From Desulfocapsaceae bacterium (GTDB lineage Bacteria; Desulfobacterota; Desulfobulbia; Desulfobulbales; Desulfocapsaceae): a stretch of 35,274 nt of DNA. The notes beneath the pieces are model-generated. The model was given only the letters and a program-made list of their open reading frames with translations, had not been told where the DNA came from and searched no databases. Location of the stretch: contig JARLHL010000076.1 in assembly GCA_031292275.1 (NCBI GenBank), positions 1-35,274 of the forward strand. The letters run 5' to 3'. Below are positions 16,940 through 25,784 of the stretch, one piece after another (positions within the stretch are counted from its first letter, which is position 1; each line of letters starts with the position of its first letter). The translations under genes were made by a program, and so were the position numbers.

Positions 16940-19900
16940 ATGCCAGACCACTTCAGTTCCATCCCCATTGAACACGACACAGCCCCCCGCCCTCCCAAGA
17001 GCAAAAGACCGCCGAGAGAGAAGAGGCCAGCTCGGGGAGAAAAGAAACGAAAACTTCCGCCCTTAAACCCCTACGTGCTCTCTGTCCTGATCGTGGTCCT
17101 TCTTGTAGCTTTATACTCCGGCGCAGGCTTTGCGCTAATCCCCGTCCTGCTGCAATCGCATCTTGCTCAATACCTGCGGCAGAACACTGACATGGGCCTG
17201 GAAATCGGGAGTGTACAGTTCAACCCCTTCACCTTTCATATTCATCTTACAGATGTCACGGTCAATCATGAAATCGCCGCCGGAAAGGAGCCGGCATTTC
17301 TGAATGCCGGCGACATCATGATTGCGTTCTCCCCCCTTTCTGCGCTCAGGAAGACCTTTGTCTGCAACGAATTCAGGATTAGAAAACTGACGATCAACAT
17401 CATCCGCTACAACGACAGCAGGTATAATTTTTCCCAGGCCCTCACCCCCTCGGGCACCGGAACTGCCGGAGACGCCATCCAACTGCCCTTTCTCTATTCC
17501 ATCAACAACATCTCCGTCACCGACAGTTCCGCCATCTTCGATGACCGGGTCTCGGGAAAGATTCACAAGGCCGAAAAGATAGAGCTGACCCTGCCGACAC
17601 TTGCCAACACGCCGTATCAAGCCCAAACCTCCGTGACACCTGCTTTTTCCGCAGTGATCAACGGCAGCCCGGTGCAATTGACCAGCCAGGCAGCCATGCC
17701 CGGCACAGCGGAGGGCGATCAGACCCGGCTCACTTTCGACCTGCACGCCGTAGACCTCCCCCTGTACTTCGGCTATCTCCCCTCCTCCCTGCCCGTCCAG
17801 CTTGCCAAAGGTACGGCGGATGGGCAGATGCAGGTATCCTTCACTCCGGATAAGGATCAGACCAAACGCCTGACCATCCTCTTCCAGATGGACATGAAGG
17901 ATATCGAACTGCAGACACCGGACCGTGCCCTCAGCGCCTCCATCCCCGCGGCCCGCATTGAGGGCGACCTGCAACCCTTTAGCGGGGATCTCCGCCTGCA
18001 AAACATCGCGTTTCACGGACCGGACGTCAGCCTGCAGTCCACTTTCTCCGAACAGACGCTGGACAGCCTGCTGCCGACCGCAGAGAAAATCACGACCAAA
18101 GACGGGGCGCAACTGGCCAGGCCTCTCTTCACCTGCACCCTTTTCACCCTGGACAACGGCAGCCTGCATCTTGCCAGGACAAAGGAAATAGGAAGTGCTG
18201 ACAAGACCTACCAGGCCCTCAAGCTGAGCATTAAAAATTACAGCAATCAGCCTCAGACGACCACGGACAGCCCGGAAAACCGATGCAGCTTCACCCTCGG
18301 CGGTGAGCAGGCCGGCCCCGCCGCCACCTTCTCATGGCAGGGAGAGCTGGACGAAAAGAACACCGCCAGGGGGACCTTGCAGCTCAACCGATTTCCCGCC
18401 TCCTTTTTCACCTCGTATTTTACCGACGGGAAGGACACCGACATGAGCGGGACAGCCGACATGAAGGGCAGTCTGTCCATTCAGCGCAACCCGGGAGAGA
18501 AAAAACGGTTTTCAATAAGGATCACCGAAGGGCTGGTAAAGTTTTCCAATCTCGGGCTGGCGGAAAAGAAAAATGAGTGGCTGCGTGCCGAGAGCATGAC
18601 TCTCGGACCGATAGATTCGAAAAACAACAGTCTCGACATCGGCAACATCTTCCTCCAGAATGCCACGCTCACCCTGTCTCAAGACAAATTCCCCGGTTTT
18701 CTTGACTCACTGCTGAAAAAAGACCCCAGCTGCAGGGTGCATGGGATTGACCTTTCTGGAAATATCATTCTCAAATCCGGCGAAAACACCAAAAGCCCCC
18801 TGGTCCTCAGCGATGTCAGCCTGCAGGCCAACGGCCTGGAAAAGGATACCAGGGACAAGGGAAATGTCGCCTTCACCGGCAAGGCGGGTCAATCCGGAGA
18901 AATCAAGGCTAAAGGCACAGTCGCCTTAGGCCCTTTCAGGGCCTCGCTCGCCGTGGAATTCTCCGGGCTGCAGTCCAAAGAACTTCTGCCCTGGTATACA
19001 GATTCGCCCTTTCTCCTGGAAGGCCAGGCGCGGCTGGAAGGGGTGGGCCGCCTCACCTATCCGGAAAACGTTTTCAAAGGCTCGCTGCGCATCTCAGAGG
19101 CCCGATTTGAAAACAAGGCGGCGAAATCAGCGCTTGCCTGGACCAGCGCCAGTTTTCAAGACGTCACCTTCACGAAAAATCCCTTTCAATTCAGCAGCGC
19201 CGCAGCCCAGATCGACAGCCCCGTCCTGAACTACACCCAGGCAGACGAAAAGAGCAGCGTCTTTGAACAACTGGCCCTCTTTATCAAAGGGCTTCTTCCC
19301 GAACGCGGCCCTGCGGAAAAGGCCACTCGCGGCCCCGACCTGGAGATCAAGGCAGTCACTCTGACCAAGGGAACCCTTACCTACAGGGATCAGCGGCTCT
19401 CTCCGCCCTGGCAGCAGGAGATATCAGCCGTTGCAGGAGAAATCCAGCGGCTCTCTTTTCCCGCTACGGCAGAAGGCATTGCCTATTCATTTTCCGGGAC
19501 ACTTGCCGGCAAGCCCCTGACCTTTGAGGGCACGGCCGATCTGTCCGCAACGCCTCTTGCAGTGCAATCCACCATCAACATGGCGGATTTACCCCTCTCC
19601 ATGTTCAAAGAACAACTGCCGCCCCTTGTCAATATTGACCCGGGCAAGGGCGCCTTCGACCTGGCCCTGCAGGATACCTGGAAAGGCGGAAAGGAAAATT
19701 TTGAGGCCCACTATTTTTTTCACGGCATCTCTCCCACCTCCCCTTCGGCGGACACGGCCCTCCCCCTGGCCCTTCTTACCGACAACCGGGATATCTATGA
19801 ATTCACCCTGTCCTTAAAGGATTCTTCTGAGAATGCCCCCTTATTCGCGGAGACAGTAAAATATTTCAAAAGGATAGTTGTCAAATCCGTCGTCGCGCCG

Positions 19901-20497
19901 CTGCTCCTGACCAATGAGACTTTTTCCAGACTGGCTGTTGACGACACGCCGGATTTTTCCGATGGCACCGGAATCCTGTCGGAAAAGGGCAGGACCAAAC
20001 TGACCCTGTATCGCGATCTGCTTGCCGCCCATCCGCGGATCAAGCTCCTTATTACCGGTATGGTGGATATGACCACCGACAAAAAGGCCATGGAGGACAG
20101 GCTGAAGGAGGCCGAGGCCAGGCGGGTTGAAAAGGAAAACAGCAGACGGTCGCAGGAACTGCAGAAACTCCAGAGCCAGCGGCAGCGGCAGGGCCAGCAG
20201 AAGGAAGGCATAGAGGAAAAGGATATCCCAGCGGAGGAGCTGACCAAGTATGCCCCGATCCTCCCGCAGACCGTAGTGGTATCCGATAAGGCCATGCGTG
20301 AACTGGCCGCACAGCGCTCGGACGCGGCCTATGATTTCCTGACCTCTGAGCTGGGGATCGGCAAAGAACGGGTGCAGAGACAGACGCCTGAGCAGACTGC
20401 GGAATCGGCAAACCGGGTGGGTATCACCCTCAGGCCCCTGGCCGCGCCGCCAGACGCATCGCCCCCGCCGAACCGGATGCCTGAGGAAAAGCCCTGA
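16940..20497 (+). CDS. DUF748 (AsmA-like) large envelope protein
   Basis: This very large protein (1185 residues from the chosen start) has a basic, proline-rich cytoplasmic N-terminus, one membrane anchor at about residues 40-68 and a long periplasmic region of beta-rich segments matching the DUF748 pattern, such as the early GLEIGSVQFNPFTFHIHL stretch. DUF748 proteins are related to AsmA/TamB-like proteins thought to bridge the periplasm and move phospholipids or support outer-membrane assembly. The last 200 residues contain an OmpA-like helix-strand piece (KLLITGMVD), a highly charged coiled segment and a proline-rich end, usual for this family. The frame is open back to an ATG at 16823, but that start overlaps a TATAAT-like box (16815-16820) and adds 39 residues without hydrophobic or family character, so I prefer 16940. 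The gene is monocistronic and converges with the TIGR03790 gene. Confidence 0.82.
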   Translation: MPDHFSSIPIEHDTAPRPPKSKRPPREKRPARGEKKRKLPPLNPYVLSVLIVVLLVALYSGAGFALIPVLLQSHLAQYLRQNTDMGLEIGSVQFNPFTFHIHLTDVTVNHEIAAGKEPAFLNAGDIMIAFSPLSALRKTFVCNEFRIRKLTINIIRYNDSRYNFSQALTPSGTGTAGDAIQLPFLYSINNISVTDSSAIFDDRVSGKIHKAEKIELTLPTLANTPYQAQTSVTPAFSAVINGSPVQLTSQAAMPGTAEGDQTRLTFDLHAVDLPLYFGYLPSSLPVQLAKGTADGQMQVSFTPDKDQTKRLTILFQMDMKDIELQTPDRALSASIPAARIEGDLQPFSGDLRLQNIAFHGPDVSLQSTFSEQTLDSLLPTAEKITTKDGAQLARPLFTCTLFTLDNGSLHLARTKEIGSADKTYQALKLSIKNYSNQPQTTTDSPENRCSFTLGGEQAGPAATFSWQGELDEKNTARGTLQLNRFPASFFTSYFTDGKDTDMSGTADMKGSLSIQRNPGEKKRFSIRITEGLVKFSNLGLAEKKNEWLRAESMTLGPIDSKNNSLDIGNIFLQNATLTLSQDKFPGFLDSLLKKDPSCRVHGIDLSGNIILKSGENTKSPLVLSDVSLQANGLEKDTRDKGNVAFTGKAGQSGEIKAKGTVALGPFRASLAVEFSGLQSKELLPWYTDSPFLLEGQARLEGVGRLTYPENVFKGSLRISEARFENKAAKSALAWTSASFQDVTFTKNPFQFSSAAAQIDSPVLNYTQADEKSSVFEQLALFIKGLLPERGPAEKATRGPDLEIKAVTLTKGTLTYRDQRLSPPWQQEISAVAGEIQRLSFPATAEGIAYSFSGTLAGKPLTFEGTADLSATPLAVQSTINMADLPLSMFKEQLPPLVNIDPGKGAFDLALQDTWKGGKENFEAHYFFHGISPTSPSADTALPLALLTDNRDIYEFTLSLKDSSENAPLFAETVKYFKRIVVKSVVAPLLLTNETFSRLAVDDTPDFSDGTGILSEKGRTKLTLYRDLLAAHPRIKLLITGMVDMTTDKKAMEDRLKEAEARRVEKENSRRSQELQKLQSQRQRQGQQKEGIEEKDIPAEELTKYAPILPQTVVVSDKAMRELAAQRSDAAYDFLTSELGIGKERVQRQTPEQTAESANRVGITLRPLAAPPDASPPPNRMPEEKP

Positions 20498-20554
20498 TCC
20501 GCCGCAATCGGTTCCTCCTAAAAGGCCCCGTGCCCTCTTACTTCCGAGAATCTT

Positions 20555-21712
20555 TCATGACTTGCTGCGGCCGGTCAGTCCGGGCCTGGGCGAGAGGGGC
20601 CTGAACGGCTGGTACAGCGGATCGCCGACCAGCACCATCTGCCAGGACAAATAGGGAAGAGCAATCAGATAGCATTCGCCGAGGCTCAAATATCCGTCAA
20701 CGAGACTGCCGAAGAAGATATCCGGCAGTGGAAAACCCTGCACATAGGGTTCGTACACGGGCCCGATAGTCGCCACTGCACCTCTCTCCAGCATATTCAG
20801 ACACCAGACCTGGCTGGAGGTATCCTTAAGCGTTGTACATTCAGAACTGGCAATATGATAGCCGATGGCCCCCAGACTCCAGGTGAAACTGTCAATATAG
20901 TGACCAAGTGAGTACCAGCCGCAGTAAAGGGCGGCATGGTCACACTCCCCGGGGCCGAAAAGACTGCCCTCTTTGAGCACTGTCGGCATCCTGGCCTTGA
21001 CCAGTTGCTCCGCCCTGTGGATGGCTGCGTCATAGAGGGCATATCCCGAAAGGTTTTTGTCCTGGGGAAGAGGCCAGCGGGCATTAAAATAGCCTATGCC
21101 CTGCAGGCCTTTCTTTTCCGCAGCGAGGGTATCGTCGATAATTCGATAAACCGTCTTCGCATCAGGACCGTCCAGACGGCCGACCATCAGGACCTCGTCC
21201 TTCCCCACCAGCGTCTTCTTGTTCTGAAATCCAAGAAAATAAGGATTTTGCACCCAACCTTCCAACGGATAGGAATCTACCAGGGCAAGGGCGATCTCGG
21301 AATCTACGGACGCATGCTGACTTTCCGCAGCTGTTTCTGATAATTGCGGAGTGGATGGAGGGGGCATGATCTTCAAAGGCATGCCATAGAACAGGACCAG
21401 GCAGTGTACCTTGCCTGTTTTTCGCAATGTTTTTACTGCTTCACGCACGGGAAAAAGCACTGCCTTCTGATATTCTTCCCGGGAAATCGCCTCATTGGTG
21501 GACACAGAAACGGAGAGCAGCCGGTCATCAGGGATTTTTCTTTTCTTCATGTAATACCGGGCAAGATCTTCGGAACCGCTCATCCGGCTATTGGCTATGA
21601 CCAGAATTTCACCGGGATCCAGGGCAGAGGCGCTGTCCTCGTTTAAAAAAAAAATTCCTATGGCAAGTAAAACAATTCCCGAACACACTGAAATGAATTT
21701 ACTCTTCGTCAT
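20555..21712 (-). CDS. Exported TIGR03790 family protein, function unknown
   Basis: The 385-residue protein begins with a signal peptide or anchor (hydrophobic at about 10-26, then SASA) and continues with the block DPGEILVIANSRMSGSEDLA that marks the TIGR03790 family. The family has no established function. Later features are a hydrophobic strand LVLFYGMPLKI, a CGWYSLG segment, a SSECTTL segment with a cysteine, and a near-terminal VLVGDPLYQPF. The GDP-containing end and the strand-rich layout recall gingipain-like C25 peptidases, but a catalytic His-Cys pair cannot be fixed by eye. I chose the ATG at 21712, preceded by AAAGGG, over a TTG three codons upstream. It is transcribed away from the sigma-54 activator gene. 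Confidence 0.78.
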   Translation of the reverse strand: MTKSKFISVCSGIVLLAIGIFFLNEDSASALDPGEILVIANSRMSGSEDLARYYMKKRKIPDDRLLSVSVSTNEAISREEYQKAVLFPVREAVKTLRKTGKVHCLVLFYGMPLKIMPPPSTPQLSETAAESQHASVDSEIALALVDSYPLEGWVQNPYFLGFQNKKTLVGKDEVLMVGRLDGPDAKTVYRIIDDTLAAEKKGLQGIGYFNARWPLPQDKNLSGYALYDAAIHRAEQLVKARMPTVLKEGSLFGPGECDHAALYCGWYSLGHYIDSFTWSLGAIGYHIASSECTTLKDTSSQVWCLNMLERGAVATIGPVYEPYVQGFPLPDIFFGSLVDGYLSLGECYLIALPYLSWQMVLVGDPLYQPFRPLSPRPGLTGRSKS

Positions 21713-21783
21713 AGCGACCAACCCTTTGACAAGGTTAAGATATTAGTTTTTCGTAAAACTGGAAAAAAAATATGCAGCCTTTT

Positions 21784-21795
21784 CTTCATATGAAG
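21784..21795. repeat. 12-base palindrome in divergent intergenic region
   Basis: CTTCATATGAAG is a perfect palindrome lying between the divergent TIGR03790 and sigma-54 activator genes. It is followed by TATAGTATAACACG, which contains -10-like hexamers on both strands. It could be an operator controlling one or both genes. There is no second copy in this gap, so support is limited to position and symmetry. Confidence 0.3.
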
Positions 21796-21881
21796 TATAG
21801 TATAACACGTATTCCGGAAATCAGGATCAAACCTTTCTCATACTTGTCTTGCTCAATCACAGCGGATGGAAATATACCAGA

Positions 21882-23366
21882 ATGGACGAACTTAGCACCA
21901 ATAAAGAACTCGACAGATTGATCGTCAATCAGCAAACTCTTCTTGATGTAATGCCGGAAATGGTCCTGCTTGTCGATAATGATCGGGCCATCGAATATAT
22001 GAATCCGAGCGCCACCCAGTTTTTTGGTGATCTCACACAGCAGGCATCAACCAATCCCCGATCCCAGGAAATAAGAGCCGCTCTGCTTGAGGAAGTCAGA
22101 AACCAACTTGGCGCCTCGAACAAAAATGGCGTCATGACCACGGTCATCCATAATTATCATCTGGAATACAGTATTGCGCCCTTTGTTGGATATCGTGGCG
22201 ACAATCTCTTCTGGCTGATCATGCGGGATGTCACCGAAAGGAAGACCCACGAACAGGAAATGGCCCTCTTCCATAACAACATTGAACTCATTCTGTCGCA
22301 GAAAATCAACGAGCTCAAGGAAAGCGAACTCATCCGCAACAAGCTCCTGAAACAGCTGAATACAATGAAGAACCATCTGGAATACCAGCCGACGGAAGGG
22401 ACGATGGTTGGTTCCAGCAAGGCCCTTAGAGAACTGCGCGACATGGCCCATCAGGTTGCCAAATCCGATGCAACCATCCTAATCACCGGAGAATCTGGAA
22501 CCGGCAAGGAGCTCGTGGCCAATCTGATCAGGGAGACCAGCAACAGAAATGAAAAGCCATTTCTGAAGATCAACTGCAATACAATCAATGATTCACTTCT
22601 CGAAAGCGATCTTTTCGGTTATGAAAAGGGCTCCTTTACTGGCGCTCATGCCCGCCGGAAAGGAAAATTTGAGGTAGTGGACGGCGGCACGATGTTCCTT
22701 GACGAGATCGGCGACATAAGCCCGCGTATGCAGGCCGCCCTGCTGAGAGTTCTGCAAGACGGAGAAATCATCCGGGTTGGCGGAAACACTCCTATCCGGG
22801 TGGACGTCAGAATCATTGCGGCCACCAATCGCGATCTGGCCACGGCCGTACAGGAAGGGACATTCAGACTTGATCTTTACTATCGCCTAAATATCATTAA
22901 TATCTCCATTCCTCCCCTGCGGGAGAGAAAGGAAGACATTGTCAGTCTTGTAACCCATTTCGTCAGAAGATACCGGCTGGCCTTTAAAAAGGATGTCAAT
23001 TTTGTCCCCAAATCCATCATGAACAGATTGTCCAACCATAACTGGCCCGGAAACATCAGAGAGCTGGAAAATGTGATCCAACGTGCTGTTCTTATGGCAA
23101 AAAGTAATGTAATTACAGAACAGGAACTGATCTTTGATGTGCCCGCAGGAGAGGAAAAGGACAAGTCATATCTTTCTCTTCTGCAAAAATTCGAAGGGCT
23201 TCCCCTTAAAAAAATCACGTCGGAAATCGAGAGGGATATTCTCCTTCACATCCTGGCAAAGTATAATGGTAACGTGGCCAAAACCGCCCAGATTCTGAAA
23301 ATCGGCAAGACAGCCTTTTACGACAAAATGAAGCGGTACGATATCTCAGCAAAAAATCTCAAATAA
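21882..23366 (+). CDS. PAS-domain sigma-54-dependent transcriptional activator
   Basis: The protein (494 residues from the chosen start) is an enhancer-binding protein for RNA polymerase with sigma-54. Its order is: PAS sensor domain (about 15-118), a predicted coiled coil (about 120-168), AAA+ ATPase domain (about 175-405) and a C-terminal Fis-type helix-turn-helix (about 450-485). The AAA+ motifs are Walker A GESGTGKE (203-210), the sigma-54 contact loop GSFTGA (250-255, a GAFTGA variant), Walker B TMFLDEIGD, and LRERKEDI in the arginine-finger region. It has no receiver domain, so the signal probably enters through the PAS domain. I prefer the ATG at 21882, with GGATGGA upstream, over a TTG eleven codons earlier. 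The next gene downstream encodes a PilZ protein and has a sigma-54-type promoter. Confidence 0.93.
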   Translation: MDELSTNKELDRLIVNQQTLLDVMPEMVLLVDNDRAIEYMNPSATQFFGDLTQQASTNPRSQEIRAALLEEVRNQLGASNKNGVMTTVIHNYHLEYSIAPFVGYRGDNLFWLIMRDVTERKTHEQEMALFHNNIELILSQKINELKESELIRNKLLKQLNTMKNHLEYQPTEGTMVGSSKALRELRDMAHQVAKSDATILITGESGTGKELVANLIRETSNRNEKPFLKINCNTINDSLLESDLFGYEKGSFTGAHARRKGKFEVVDGGTMFLDEIGDISPRMQAALLRVLQDGEIIRVGGNTPIRVDVRIIAATNRDLATAVQEGTFRLDLYYRLNIINISIPPLRERKEDIVSLVTHFVRRYRLAFKKDVNFVPKSIMNRLSNHNWPGNIRELENVIQRAVLMAKSNVITEQELIFDVPAGEEKDKSYLSLLQKFEGLPLKKITSEIERDILLHILAKYNGNVAKTAQILKIGKTAFYDKMKRYDISAKNLK

Positions 23367-23376
23367 CCAAAACCAG

Positions 23377-23392
23377 TGGCTCACAAATTGCA
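23377..23392 (+). promoter_or_regulatory. Sigma-54 (-24/-12) promoter upstream of the PilZ gene
   Basis: The sequence TGGCTCACAAATTGCA matches the sigma-54 consensus TGGCACGNNNNTTGCW at 10 of 12 defined positions. The essential GG (23378-23379) and GC (23390-23391) are exactly ten bases apart. It lies 11 bases after the activator stop and 57 bases before the PilZ ATG; transcription would start near 23403. A sigma-54 activator gene directly upstream provides a natural regulator. No enhancer site was identified. Confidence 0.62.
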
Positions 23393-23448
23393 TAAGCTCT
23401 ACCAAGCGAATTGTAAGTGGAGATGAACACTTGAATATATGACCTGAA

Positions 23449-23991
23449 ATGAAAAAAATTAACCAACAAAGAAAAATCTGCCTGTTCTGGTCTCCAATAG
23501 ACAGGATCTGCAAGATGCAGGCAACGGGACTCTTTATCCCCTTGGATGATCACATCGAGATTTATTGTCTAAGGGCAGAGCATGTACTCTGTCAACAGTA
23601 CAAATTAAACGCCAGTTCCCATGAGGAATCCCAGGATGCGGGGACAGAAACCATTAATCGCCGCATGCAACTCAGGGTCAGGGGGAATTACAACCTTACT
23701 CTCTTGCGGCTGAATGAATCCGGAAATGTTATCGGCGACCATCCCTCCATTGCCAGCACACTGGATCTGAGTTCCGCAGGCATGCGCCTGACAACTCGAG
23801 AGTTGCTCATGCACAACAGTATTATCCAGTTTCATTTTAAAACTTCCTTCCCCTCTCCCCTGAAATCGGGATTGGCGAAGGTGAAGTGGTGTAAACCGGC
23901 CGGAAACAATCTGCAATATATGGCTGGCCTGGCATTCCAGAGTGACCAGGTCATTCAGGCCATGAATGACTGGTTCGGATCACACAGTTAG
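23449..23991 (+). CDS. PilZ domain protein, probable c-di-GMP receptor
   Basis: The 180-residue protein has a C-terminal PilZ domain at about 69-178. Both parts of the c-di-GMP binding signature are present: RRMQLR (71-76, the RxxxR element) and DLSSAG (106-111, the DxSxxG element). It should therefore bind c-di-GMP and act as an effector, for instance in motility, surface attachment or exopolysaccharide control; the target is unknown. The N-terminal 65 residues show no family I recognise and contain three cysteines. The ribosome binding site is weak. The gene follows a sigma-54 activator and carries a -24/-12 promoter. Its stop overlaps the stop of the convergent transporter gene by four bases. 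Confidence 0.85.
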   Translation: MKKINQQRKICLFWSPIDRICKMQATGLFIPLDDHIEIYCLRAEHVLCQQYKLNASSHEESQDAGTETINRRMQLRVRGNYNLTLLRLNESGNVIGDHPSIASTLDLSSAGMRLTTRELLMHNSIIQFHFKTSFPSPLKSGLAKVKWCKPAGNNLQYMAGLAFQSDQVIQAMNDWFGSHS

Positions 23992-25565
23992 CCTGTCCGA
24001 TCCTCTTTCAGCTCCACAACATCCTTGGCCAGCCAGACCAGCACCAGGACAGGGATCCCCAAGGCCGCGGTGAAGAGGAAAAATGGCCCGTATCCCCAGG
24101 CATTGACCATCTCACCAGAATAACCGCCGATGAGTTTGGGAAACAGGGTCATCATAGAACTGAACAGCGCGTATTGCACTGCGGTAAACGAGACATTGGT
24201 CAGAGTGGACAGAAAGGCAACAAAGGCCGTCGCCGCCATGCCAGCGCTCAGGTTGTCGAAGGCGATGACTAATGTCAGCATTCCGATATCGGCGCTCCCC
24301 CTGGAAAGAAGCATGAAGAGGAGGTTGGAGCCTGAAGACAGGGCAGCCCCGAGAAATAAAATCGAATAGACGCCGAACCTGAGGGTCAGGATACCGCCCA
24401 GAAAACCTCCCAGTATTGTCATGCCGACGCCATAGACCTTGGTTACCCCTGCAATGACATCCTTACTGAATCCCATATCAATATAAAAGATATTGGAGAC
24501 CACCCCGAGTACAATGTCGGATATTTTATAAAAGCCTATCAGGGTTAAGAGCAGTATCGCAGTACGAAGACCGTAACGTGAAAAAAAATCACGGATCGGA
24601 TCGACATAGGTATCGAAGACCATCTTCCGGTCAACCATTCCGGCAAACAGAGCGGCCCGCACGCCGAACCCTGCAACAAGCAGGGCTCCCCCCAGCCGGC
24701 AGGCCTCAACGCCAAAGTTCACCAGATTCATCGTACTTATCGACAGATGTCTGGAGAGATTTTCCTTGAGAGCCTGGGCAGGCGAACCGCTGAAGAAAAA
24801 TGCGGCGGCAAAAAGGCCTGCAACCAGGAGAAACAAACCAAGAAAACGAGCATATTGCCAGGTTGTATAGATGTCTTGCGCCGATGATTTTTTTCTTTCG
24901 GGCTCCGGGATAAGCAGGGTGGTTACAACTCCTACAGACATGGCAACGGCCATGGTCAGATAGGTGGAACTCCAGGCGCTGTAATGATAGTGCTCCTTGC
25001 TGGTCCCGAAGAAGGTGGCGATAAAGAGCGCGCCTGCCCCGGCAGCCAGCATTCCAAGGCGATATCCGGCAATATACATGGATGACAGCAGGGCCTGTTG
25101 AGAGGCATCAACACATTCAATACGATAAGCGTCAATGACAATATCCTGGCTCGCAGCGGCAAATCCCAGCAGGACTGCGGCAATGGCCATGGAGGTCAGG
25201 CTGTTCCCACCATGAACCGGGTTCACGAGGGCCATCCAGATTATCGCTGTGATGATCAAAAACTGGGAGACAAGAAGCCAGGAGCGCCGCCGTCCCAGCC
25301 GTGGGGTCAACAGCGGCAGGGGCATCCGGTCTACCAGGGGAGCCCAGATAAATTTAAAGGAATACCCGAGCGCGGCCCAGCTGAAGAAGGTCACCGTGCT
25401 CCGGTCTATACCGGCCTCCGTGAGCCAGACAGAGAGAGTAAAGAAAATCAGCGAAAAGGGGATGCCCGCAGAGACGCCAAGAAACAGCATGGCCTGCGCC
25501 CGCGGGTGCAGCCAGGAAGTCACGGTTTCGCGCCAGCTGCGTTTTTTTTTATCAGGCCTGCTCAT
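23988..25565 (-). CDS. AmpG-like MFS transporter
   Basis: This 525-residue inner-membrane protein has about 12-14 hydrophobic helices and the AmpG/acetyl-CoA transporter-like opening: GIPFSLIFFTLSVWLTEAGI, then FSWAALGYSFKFIWAPLVDR and LGRRRSW. AmpG imports anhydro-muropeptides for cell-wall recycling. The middle of the protein has an extra hydrophobic segment (about 235-300) that is not in the basic 12-helix plan. No recycling genes (nagZ, ampD, anmK) are adjacent, so the substrate is not confirmed by context and other small molecules are possible. The gene diverges from cysS and converges with the PilZ gene. Confidence 0.75.
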   Translation of the reverse strand: MSRPDKKKRSWRETVTSWLHPRAQAMLFLGVSAGIPFSLIFFTLSVWLTEAGIDRSTVTFFSWAALGYSFKFIWAPLVDRMPLPLLTPRLGRRRSWLLVSQFLIITAIIWMALVNPVHGGNSLTSMAIAAVLLGFAAASQDIVIDAYRIECVDASQQALLSSMYIAGYRLGMLAAGAGALFIATFFGTSKEHYHYSAWSSTYLTMAVAMSVGVVTTLLIPEPERKKSSAQDIYTTWQYARFLGLFLLVAGLFAAAFFFSGSPAQALKENLSRHLSISTMNLVNFGVEACRLGGALLVAGFGVRAALFAGMVDRKMVFDTYVDPIRDFFSRYGLRTAILLLTLIGFYKISDIVLGVVSNIFYIDMGFSKDVIAGVTKVYGVGMTILGGFLGGILTLRFGVYSILFLGAALSSGSNLLFMLLSRGSADIGMLTLVIAFDNLSAGMAATAFVAFLSTLTNVSFTAVQYALFSSMMTLFPKLIGGYSGEMVNAWGYGPFFLFTAALGIPVLVLVWLAKDVVELKEDRTG

Positions 25566-25784
25566 TCTTGTCTTTTCCTCGTATTGCGATTATGCTGTCA
25601 ACCTAAGCAGAAATGATAATGCCCAATCTCCATCAAAAACACAAGGTAATTGAAGCTGTTAATATTCGCCCGACTGCCATCGTGCCCCCTGCTCAGGATC
25701 ACACTGGACGCTCTTGAGCTGCCGCTCCGCCTCCAGAGCGGCAGGGCAAGGACAGGACAGCCTCTGAGGTGAAAATAAGGAATT
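25566..25784. other. Divergent intergenic region with hairpin in the cysS leader
   Basis: The 219 bases between the transporter gene and cysS contain a perfect 9-base stem CTGCCGCTC/GAGCGGCAG with an 8-base loop (25719-25744), ending 40 bases before the cysS ATG. It is not followed by a T-run. No T-box signature or clear promoter pair could be assigned. The stem may affect cysS expression at RNA level, which is speculation. Confidence 0.4.

Noticed and set aside
21761-21775. GG...GC pair upstream of the sigma-54 activator as a possible -24/-12 promoter
   Set aside because: The spacing is 11 bases in place of 10 and the rest of the element is a run of A with no TGGCA or TTGC match.
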